DNA from: CAZHUN01 sp043801115
GTDB taxonomy: Archaea > Iainarchaeota > Iainarchaeia > Iainarchaeales > UBA10191
DNA length: 5,629 nt
Direction: 5' to 3'
Assembly (NCBI GenBank): GCA_043801115.1
Contig: JAZDMJ010000045.1
Location: 1-5,629 of the forward strand
Of this stretch, positions 1 to 4,878 are shown in pieces. The position numbers were made by a program, and so were the translations under genes. The notes below the pieces were generated by a model, which searched no databases, was not told where the DNA came from, and saw only the letters and a program-made list of their open reading frames with translations. Positions within the stretch are counted from its first letter, which is position 1. Every line of letters begins with the position of its first letter.

Positions 1-1073
1 CTGAATTTCGCAATTTCTTCCGCCACTTTTCTCGGAGAAATATTCCGTGTTTTGGACTCTTTCAGCACCAGTTTGGTATTGTAGCGCACTTTTTCTTCAA
101 CCATTTTCCACATCTGTTCGGGCGTCCCCTGAACGTATTCAATATAGGAAGAGATTACTCCCCCTGCATTGGCGACAAAGTCGGGAACGACCAAGATTCC
201 CTTTTTGTACAATACTTCTTCGAGTTCGAGTTTCATGGGAATATTGCTTCCTTCAACAATGAGTTTTGCTTTCACTTTTTGGACGTTTTTTTCGTTAATG
301 AGGTCGGGCACGGCCGCCGTAATCAGAATGTCCACTTCGATTTCCACGATTTTTTCAGTGGAAAGGATTTTTCCTTCCCCGTACTGCGTAACGCTTCCCT
401 TTTTTTGCTTTATTTTTTCCAATCTTTCGAACGAAAGCCCTTTTTCGTTCCAAACAACGCCTTTCGAGTCCGAAACCGCAATCAACTTCGCGCCCGCTTC
501 TTCCGCATACTTGGCCGCGAACGCGCCCACGTTTCCAAACCCTTCCACTGCAACCGTTGCCCCTTTCAATGAAATTCCGGCATGCTTGGCAGCGATTTGC
601 GCGCTTTCGAACACCCCATACCCTGTGCTTCCCAGCTCGTGCGGAATTCCTCCCAGTTCTTTCGGCTTTCCCGTGCACGATTGCATGCTCCCGTTCGCTT
701 TGGCAAACACTTCCATTTCGTGCTCGGCCATGTTCATGTCGGGTGCCGCCACATATTTGGAAGGGCAAACGGGTTTCAAAGCGCGCGCGAATTCGGCAAT
801 AATTTCGTCCTTCTGTTTGGGGGAAATTTTTTTCGGATCGCAAACAATTCCGGACTTCGCGCCTCCAAATGGAAGGTCGGCCATGGCGTTCTTCCACGTC
901 ATGTTCCGCGCCAGCTTGCACACTTCGTCCGCGCTCACGCTTGGGGTCATTCGAATGCCGCCCTTTCCCGGGCCCAGCGCGGTATTGTCGATGACGACAA
1001 ACCCGTGCATGCCGATTTTCGGATTGTACACTTCGAAAACGTTTTCGGGCCCGAAATCGTCGAACTCGATCAT
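1..1073 (-). CDS. gdhA: Glutamate dehydrogenase (Glu/Leu/Phe/Val dehydrogenase family), C-terminus cut by window edge
   Basis: This NAD(P)-dependent enzyme should interconvert glutamate and 2-oxoglutarate plus ammonia in the cytoplasm. 357 codons are present and the C-terminus is missing. Seen in the translation: GPGKGGIRM around residues 34-42, MTWK ending at K61, FGGAK with K73, PDMN with D112, the Rossmann motif EGFGNVG at 177-183, EGSNIP at 274-279, and NAGGVISSY at 302-310. By family knowledge, K61, K73 and D112 match the substrate and catalytic residues. K37 matches the lysine that binds the glutamate side-chain carboxylate and is replaced in leucine dehydrogenases, and S309 matches a second side-chain contact, so glutamate is the likelier substrate. 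The ATG at 1073 is the only good start, because an in-frame stop lies at 1095-1097. Only 33 residues precede the GPxKGG motif, which is shorter than in typical hexameric glutamate dehydrogenases. No Shine-Dalgarno is seen; a TATA-like box 28 bp upstream suggests a leaderless transcript. Confidence 0.9.
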   Translation of the reverse strand, partial: MIEFDDFGPENVFEVYNPKIGMHGFVVIDNTALGPGKGGIRMTPSVSADEVCKLARNMTWKNAMADLPFGGAKSGIVCDPKKISPKQKDEIIAEFARALKPVCPSKYVAAPDMNMAEHEMEVFAKANGSMQSCTGKPKELGGIPHELGSTGYGVFESAQIAAKHAGISLKGATVAVEGFGNVGAFAAKYAEEAGAKLIAVSDSKGVVWNEKGLSFERLEKIKQKKGSVTQYGEGKILSTEKIVEIEVDILITAAVPDLINEKNVQKVKAKLIVEGSNIPMKLELEEVLYKKGILVVPDFVANAGGVISSYIEYVQGTPEQMWKMVEEKVRYNTKLVLKESKTRNISPRKVAEEIAKF

Positions 1074-1096
1074 GTTTGGATAGAATGCCGAGCTTC

Positions 1097-1105
1097 AATA
1101 AAAAT
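1097..1105 (-). promoter_or_regulatory. Putative TATA box of the glutamate dehydrogenase gene
   Basis: On the minus strand the sequence reads ATTTTTATT, centred about 28 bp before the ATG at 1073. That is the archaeal TATA-to-start-site distance, so transcription would begin at or next to the start codon. The box directly follows the stop codon of the upstream gene (1106-1108), and its T-run could also help end transcription of that gene. The assignment rests on spacing and AT-richness only. Confidence 0.45.
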
Positions 1106-1591
1106 CTACGCTTTTCTTTTCCGCTTCCAAACCATCCACGCAATGACCAACACAATGAGCGCGACGTTTGCAACCACAAAAAAACCCGCGAAATAGTCGA
1201 GCCGGTAATAGGAAACGGGCGAAGAAATGGAAAAATCGCTCAATGGCCAAAAAATCGGCTGAGCGTCCCCCCCGTGCGTCAAAATGTCCAACACAATGTG
1301 CAACAACCATCCAACGAGCGCGCCAATGGGCCACGCGCGCCGAAAGCAAAACCAGAGCAGGGCAAAAATTGCAACGACAACCAAGCTGTGGAATGCGATT
1401 GAAAAAATCGTTTCGAACGAGCGAACGGACATTTCCAACGCGGCATGATAGCCCAGCCCCAACAACACCCAGTACGCGATTCCGAACAGGCGCGGAACGT
1501 CGGGAAGAATGCTGAAGCAGACGCTTTGCCATTTCCATTTTTTCTCGCGCGTCGCAAAAAAAGCCCAAAATGCGTGGCTGACCGTGTCCAT
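1106..1591 (-). CDS. YdjM/DUF457-type membrane-bound putative metal-dependent hydrolase
   Basis: This 161-residue integral membrane protein resembles the YdjM/DUF457 family, often annotated as membrane-bound metal-dependent hydrolases; the true substrate is not established. Visible features are SHAFW near the N-terminus (H6), LPDVPR (D31), H68 in a hydrophobic segment, the cluster H98xxxD102xxTHGGD (H106, D109), and PIFWPLSDF at 112-120. The histidines and aspartates sit where the family places its presumed metal ligands. Hydrophobic segments lie around residues 36-52, 61-83, 88-104 and 134-154, and the protein ends in a basic KRKRKA tail that should stay in the cytoplasm. The ATG at 1591 lies 11 bp after the stop of the preceding DsbA-like gene, so the two are probably co-transcribed. 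Only a weak AGGTTG precedes the start, with no TATA-like box of its own. A functional link to the thiol proteins is inference from spacing alone. Confidence 0.75.
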   Translation of the reverse strand: MDTVSHAFWAFFATREKKWKWQSVCFSILPDVPRLFGIAYWVLLGLGYHAALEMSVRSFETIFSIAFHSLVVVAIFALLWFCFRRAWPIGALVGWLLHIVLDILTHGGDAQPIFWPLSDFSISSPVSYYRLDYFAGFFVVANVALIVLVIAWMVWKRKRKA

Positions 1592-1602
1592 TTCAACCTA
1601 CT

Positions 1603-2238
1603 TTACGAAGAAGTTTGGGCCAGCGCGGCCAGAATCATGTTTTTCAGCTGCGAATTGTCCGAAACCTGCACTCCATTGACGAAAAAAGTGGGCGTTCCCG
1701 GAACGCGCAGCGCGTCCCCTTGTGCAATGTCCGCTTCAATTACATTCTTTTTCGCTTCCGAGTACAGGCACGCGGTAAAGCTTTCCGCGTTCAAGTCCAA
1801 TTTCCGCGCAAAAGCAATCAGATTTTCGCGCGAAAAATTCGGAGTCGCTCCCTGCAAGGCCGCGCTCCGACTCTCGTTGAACAGCAAGTCATGGTAGGGC
1901 CAGAATTTTTCCTGGTCGTTGGCGCATTCCGAAACCAGCGCGGCGTCCATGGCATACTTGTGAATTTGCGTCAGCGGGTACTGTTTGAATTCGAAGCGGA
2001 CGTTTTGGTCGAATTCCTGTTCGAGTTGTTTGACCAGTGAAAACACGTTCGCGCACGCGGGGCATTGAAAGTCTGAAAATTCCTGCACGATTACACTCGC
2101 GCTCGGGTTTCCCCAAAACGGGCGCGGAGAATTGATTTCCGGATAGGAATAAGAAGGCTGGAGGAAGAGCATGGCGAGCCCTCCGGCAACCACAATCACG
2201 ATAATGGCCCCGAGCGCAATCTTCCAGTCCAATTTCAT
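1603..2238 (-). CDS. Membrane-anchored DsbA-family thiol-disulfide oxidoreductase (CPAC active site)
   Basis: This 211-residue protein probably catalyses disulfide exchange in secreted or membrane proteins on the outer face of the cytoplasmic membrane. It has a short charged start (MKLDWK), one hydrophobic anchor at about residues 7-26, a Pro/Ser linker, and a DsbA-like thioredoxin fold. The active site C59-P-A-C62 sits in the EFSDFQCPAC context, the helical insertion spans about 95-165, and the cis-proline loop RVPGTPTFFVNG has P183. A second cysteine pair, C105 (SECAND) and C157 (TACLY), is shared with the other two DsbA-like proteins here and may form a structural disulfide. With no lipobox visible, the N-terminal segment is probably an uncleaved anchor. 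The ATG at 2238 is supported by the signal-anchor pattern. The gene lies 25 bp after the stop of the larger DsbA-like gene and 11 bp before the DUF457-like gene, suggesting one transcript, possibly with an internal promoter. Confidence 0.92.
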   Translation of the reverse strand: MKLDWKIALGAIIVIVVAGGLAMLFLQPSYSYPEINSPRPFWGNPSASVIVQEFSDFQCPACANVFSLVKQLEQEFDQNVRFEFKQYPLTQIHKYAMDAALVSECANDQEKFWPYHDLLFNESRSAALQGATPNFSRENLIAFARKLDLNAESFTACLYSEAKKNVIEADIAQGDALRVPGTPTFFVNGVQVSDNSQLKNMILAALAQTSS

Positions 2239-2260
2239 GAAAAAATTGAATGGCGTTCGG

Positions 2261-2268
2261 TTTTTATT
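2261..2268 (-). promoter_or_regulatory. Possible internal TATA box before the CPAC DsbA-like gene
   Basis: The minus strand reads AATAAAAA, centred about 26 bp before the ATG at 2238. This is the same spacing as the other TATA-like boxes in the window, and no Shine-Dalgarno lies in the 25-bp gap. The box overlaps the stop codon of the upstream gene (2264-2266), so composition alone could explain it. Confidence 0.3.
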
Positions 2269-3190
2269 GTTTCTGGAGCGCTTCCTGCACGGCGTTTTTC
2301 AATTCGTCGTAGGATTTGGGCGCCACGAGCACTTTTTCGTTAATGTAAAAAGTGGGCGTTCCGTAAATGCCTGCGCTAATGGCGTCCTGCTTGGACTGTT
2401 CGACCATGTTCAAGAATTTGTTCGAATCCAAGCACTGCTGGAATTGCTCCAAATTCAAGTCCAATGATTGGGCGGTTTGGGAAAACAACGGCCTCAAGTC
2501 GACGGTTTGGGTGTGCTGCTCGCTGCACTGGGTTTCTGCGAGGAACAAGTCGGTTTTGTACTCCCAAAACTTTCCCTGCTCTCTCGCGCACTCCGCGCTC
2601 TCCGCCGCTTCCAAACTGTATGGGTGAGTGGGAAGGGGAAAGTATTTGAACGAAAAGCGGATTTGGCCGTTATAGTCTTGCAACAATTGTTGCACCAATG
2701 GCTCTGTTTGGCGCGTGTACGGGCACGTAAAACACCCCACTTCAATCACGTGCACGGGCGCGCTTTCAGGGCCCATGGAAGGAGCGTCTCCCAGTACAAT
2801 GGGTTTGACGGTGGAAGGAGAATTCCAAAAGTTTCCATACGTTTCGGGACTCAGCGCGCAAAAACCGTACGCCGTCCCCTCGCAATTCCCCGTAGTGACA
2901 AAATTGTATACTCCGTACGCGCCATACACTGCGCTGGCCAGCATCGCTATTACGAAAACCCACGAAACGGCCTGAAAGTAATTGCGTACAAAATTTCCCA
3001 GCGAAGGGGAATAGTTTGAAAGGCGGACGGCCACTTTCATTTTCACTTTTTCATCGAATCCAGTAGTGCACTTTCTAAGCGTCAAAGTTCGAAAAAAGCA
3101 TTCAAAGCTTTCCCGCGCATACTTTCTGTACTTGGCCGAAAAAATTCCCAAAACGCCGAATACAACCCACGCAATAATGCAAAATACCAT
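2264..3190 (-). CDS. Two-helix membrane DsbA-like protein with shifted active site (CFTC-PYT)
   Basis: This 308-residue protein (counted from ATG 3190) has an N-terminal membrane module followed by a DsbA-like domain facing out of the cytoplasm. Helix 1 is about residues 2-17. A basic loop with the IFSAKYR motif at 16-22 and cysteines C31 and C41 follows, then helix 2 at about 75-95 and a segment with C103 and C111. The DsbA-like part starts near residue 130 and keeps the second cysteine pair (C201 in AECAREQGKFWEY, C253 in QQCLDS) and the cis-proline loop YGTPTFYIN (P279). At the active site the usual CPxC reads C156-P-Y-T159, so the buried cysteine is lost, but C153 replaces the usual aspartate of SDxxC, giving C153-F-T-C156. 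I recall similar CxxCPYT patterns in other archaeal members but cannot verify it. ATG 3190 is preferred over an in-frame TTG at 3196 because a TATA-like box lies 27 bp upstream. Confidence 0.88.
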   Translation of the reverse strand: MVFCIIAWVVFGVLGIFSAKYRKYARESFECFFRTLTLRKCTTGFDEKVKMKVAVRLSNYSPSLGNFVRNYFQAVSWVFVIAMLASAVYGAYGVYNFVTTGNCEGTAYGFCALSPETYGNFWNSPSTVKPIVLGDAPSMGPESAPVHVIEVGCFTCPYTRQTEPLVQQLLQDYNGQIRFSFKYFPLPTHPYSLEAAESAECAREQGKFWEYKTDLFLAETQCSEQHTQTVDLRPLFSQTAQSLDLNLEQFQQCLDSNKFLNMVEQSKQDAISAGIYGTPTFYINEKVLVAPKSYDELKNAVQEALQKQ

Positions 3191-3212
3191 GTGCAATGCT
3201 TGAAAGCGCGAG

Positions 3213-3221
3213 ATTTTTTAA
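3213..3221 (-). promoter_or_regulatory. Putative TATA box of the two-helix DsbA-like gene (left-going promoter)
   Basis: The minus strand reads TTAAAAAAT, centred 27 bp before the ATG at 3190, with no Shine-Dalgarno between. This fits a leaderless archaeal transcript that could continue through the CPAC DsbA-like gene and the DUF457-like gene. It forms one half of a divergent promoter pair with the box at 3253-3259. Confidence 0.5.
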
Positions 3222-3252
3222 CCACTCGTTTTTCCCTGGCCAAAAACATGGC

Positions 3253-3259
3253 TTTAAAA
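3253..3259 (+). promoter_or_regulatory. Putative TATA box of the triple-thioredoxin gene (right-going promoter)
   Basis: The plus strand reads TTTAAAA, centred 27 bp before the ATG at 3283. The intervening bases hold no Shine-Dalgarno, which again points to a leaderless mRNA. The box also decides the start: the longer in-frame reading from TTG at 3196 would place the promoter inside the gene. The 92-bp region 3191-3282 therefore serves both divergent genes, and shared control of the thiol proteins is possible. Confidence 0.55.
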
Positions 3260-3282
3260 CCGTTTTCCTTCCCATTTTCAAA

Positions 3283-4446
3283 ATGAATGCGCGCGGACAG
3301 ATTTGGCCCGAAAAGAAAGGAGTCCAGCCCTGGATGGTTGGAGTCATCTGCATTCTCGTGCTCGCCGCAGCGATTTTGATTGCCGCCGCCCGCTTTGACG
3401 TTATTTACATTCCCGGCATTTCCCCTTCCACTCCCGCTCCGCCTTCTTCGTCCAAAATTTCCATGCTCGTCATCTATCCCGCGAATTGTTCCGAATGCGT
3501 TTCGCTGAAAGTATTGGAAACAGACATTAATACGGCGCTTTCTGGAAGACTCGAAACGGGATACTTGCGCGACTTCATGCCCGACGCCAAAACCCTGATT
3601 CAGCAGTACAACATCAAGCGCCTGCCGACCGCGATTTTGGACGGCAACTTTCCGCAGGATTTTTTGGACTCTTGGGCGCAAGTGGGAACTGTTGAATTGG
3701 ACGGAAATCTGGTATTCCGCCAAGTGTGGCCTCCGTATTTGGACGTTGATTCGAACACGGCCAAAGGACTCGTCACCGCTATTACGCTGGAAGACGAAAA
3801 CTGTTCCCAGTGCGGGGACGCGCAACTCGTCATCAGCCAACTGCAACAAGCGGGCGTTTACATTTCTTCCGACCGGCAGCAAACCTATTCGCGCAATTCA
3901 GATTTTGGAGTGCAGGCCGTTGCATTGTACGACTTGAAGCGCTTTCCCGTCATCCTATTCTCCCGGGACTTGAACGACTATTTTATAGATCCGAGCTGGT
4001 GGGAACAAGTCGGGGGCAAAACCGCTTCCAATGGAATATTTCTATACGACGCGATTGTTCCCTATTATGATTCCGCGCAGCAAAAAATAGTCGGCGTCGT
4101 CAAAGTGACGTACTTGAAAGACGACAAGTGCCCCAACTGTTACAACGTGCACGACTATCACAGGCCCATGCTGCAAGCGTACGGAATGGTGTTGGACGCG
4201 GACGAAAAATATGTGGACGCCAATTCCGTGCAAGGCAAAAAACTCATTCAAGACTACAACATTCGCGCTATCCCAACAATTCTGCTGAGCGCGGACGCGA
4301 ACGCCTACCAGCTTCCCTTTTCGCGCTTTGTTTCCGACTTTTTGCAGTTGGGAACGATTGAAAAGGACGGAGTCTTTGTATTGCGGGATTTGAACGCGTT
4401 GCAGGACGCGAACGGCAACGCACTTGTCTACTCGCAGTTGAACTAG
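3283..4446 (+). CDS. Membrane-anchored protein with three tandem thioredoxin-like domains, each with CxxC
   Basis: This 387-residue protein has a basic cytoplasmic start, one membrane helix at about residues 17-37 and a Pro/Ser linker to about 57. Three thioredoxin-like units of about 105-109 residues follow. Each begins with a hydrophobic strand and a CxxC: C69-SE-C72, C174-SQ-C177 and C283-PN-C286. A cis-proline loop follows 46-48 residues later: NIKRLPTAIL (P115), DLKRFPVILF (P222) and NIRAIPTILL (P331). Units 1 and 3 end with matching strands (QVGTVELDGNLVFR and QLGTIEKDGVFVLR) and unit 2 has a more diverged version. By topology the units lie outside the cytoplasm, so the protein could pass electrons along three dithiols or serve as a reductase or isomerase for the DsbA-like neighbours; both roles are inference. 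The gene is transcribed divergently from the two-helix DsbA-like gene. It ends in TAG overlapping the stop of the gene on the other strand. Confidence 0.85.
   Translation: MNARGQIWPEKKGVQPWMVGVICILVLAAAILIAAARFDVIYIPGISPSTPAPPSSSKISMLVIYPANCSECVSLKVLETDINTALSGRLETGYLRDFMPDAKTLIQQYNIKRLPTAILDGNFPQDFLDSWAQVGTVELDGNLVFRQVWPPYLDVDSNTAKGLVTAITLEDENCSQCGDAQLVISQLQQAGVYISSDRQQTYSRNSDFGVQAVALYDLKRFPVILFSRDLNDYFIDPSWWEQVGGKTASNGIFLYDAIVPYYDSAQQKIVGVVKVTYLKDDKCPNCYNVHDYHRPMLQAYGMVLDADEKYVDANSVQGKKLIQDYNIRAIPTILLSADANAYQLPFSRFVSDFLQLGTIEKDGVFVLRDLNALQDANGNALVYSQLN
3457..3678 (+). repeat. Thioredoxin-like repeat unit 1 (protein level)
   Basis: This is the core of unit 1, residues about 59-132: the strand SMLVIYPA, C69xxC72, a helix, the QQYNIKRLP cis-proline loop and the FLDSWAQVG helix. 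The equivalents in units 2 and 3 are offset by about 105 and 214 residues. The repeat is visible in the protein but not as identical DNA, so the duplications are old. Confidence 0.75.
3772..4011 (+). repeat. Thioredoxin-like repeat unit 2 (protein level)
   Basis: This is the core of unit 2, residues about 164-243: the strand VTAITLEDEN, C174xxC177, a helix, the LYDLKRFPVILF cis-proline loop and a WWEQVGG segment. It is the most diverged unit after the cis-proline. Confidence 0.7.
4099..4353 (+). repeat. Thioredoxin-like repeat unit 3 (protein level)
   Basis: This is the core of unit 3, residues about 273-357: the strand VKVTYLKDD, C283-PN-C286, a helix, QDYNIRAIPTILL with cis-proline P331, and FLQLG. 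It is closest to unit 1 in the part after the proline. Confidence 0.75.
4443..4446. other. Shared CTAG: overlapping stop codons of two convergent genes
   Basis: The palindrome CTAG supplies the plus-strand stop TAG (4444-4446) and the minus-strand stop TAG (4445-4443). The triple-thioredoxin gene and the third DsbA-like gene thus end on top of one another with no intergenic space, so any terminator of one gene must lie inside the other. Confidence 0.9.
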
Positions 4447-4850
4447 CGGGCCAATTCTTCGTCAATAATGCTTTCGAACGTGGCCAGCGGGAACGCTCCC
4501 GGAATATTGATTCCGTTGACGAAAAAGTTCGGAGTTCCCGAAACGCCGAACGCGGCCGCCTGCGCGCTGTCCTTTTGAATTTCAGAATTGTACTTTTGCG
4601 AGTCCACGCACGCGTTGAAGGTTATTGAATTCAATCCCAAGTCTTTTGCGTACTGTTTGAACTTTTGCGTTGCATTCGAGTCCGAACTCCACTCGCTCTG
4701 CGTTTCGAACAATTTGTCGTGGAATTCCCAAAACTTTCCATGCTCTCGCGCGCACTCCGCGCCCAGCGCCGCGGGCAATGCGTTGGGATGGAACGACAAC
4801 GGCAAGTCCTTGTACACCCAGCGAATTCCATTTCCATACTTTGTCCTCAA
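4443..4850 (-). CDS. C-terminal half of the frameshifted DsbA-like gene
   Basis: These 135 codons hold the rest of the DsbA fold: WVYKDLPL strand, AECAREHGKFWEFHDKLF helix, GLNSITFNAC helix and the SGTPNFFVNG cis-proline loop. The same frame is open back to a stop at 4911-4913 and includes the codons YCEKFYTQAEKA just upstream, which complete the active site. There is no ATG or Shine-Dalgarno; the only nominal start is a TTG at 4850 inside a conserved helix. It is very unlikely to be a separate gene. Confidence 0.55.
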   Translation of the reverse strand: MRTKYGNGIRWVYKDLPLSFHPNALPAALGAECAREHGKFWEFHDKLFETQSEWSSDSNATQKFKQYAKDLGLNSITFNACVDSQKYNSEIQKDSAQAAAFGVSGTPNFFVNGINIPGAFPLATFESIIDEELAR

Positions 4851-4878
4851 CGCTTTTTCCGCTTGCGTGTAAAACTTT

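Noticed and set aside
169..1083. Long plus-strand open frame (304 codons) opposite the dehydrogenase gene
   Set aside because: It is the antisense shadow of the dehydrogenase coding sequence. Its translation has no coherent domain, while the minus strand has every family motif in order.
355..1179. Minus-strand 274-codon open frame overlapping the dehydrogenase in another frame
   Set aside because: Its product is rich in Arg and Gly and has no motifs; it is an out-of-frame reading of the dehydrogenase and the gap before it.
1683..2362. Exact 16-base match between 1683-1698 and 2347-2362, suggesting a DNA repeat
   Set aside because: Both copies encode the conserved cis-proline motif GTPTF of paralogous DsbA-like genes. 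Shared protein sequence and codon use explain it.
3237..3252. Short inverted repeat (GCCA...TGGC) between the divergent promoters as an operator
   Set aside because: The arms are only about four bases with an AT-rich loop, which is expected by chance in this length of sequence.
3196..3282. Longer N-terminus for the triple-thioredoxin protein from a TTG at 3196
   Set aside because: It would place the TATA box inside the gene and add 29 residues unlike a membrane-protein start. The ATG at 3283 gives a normal basic start and anchor.
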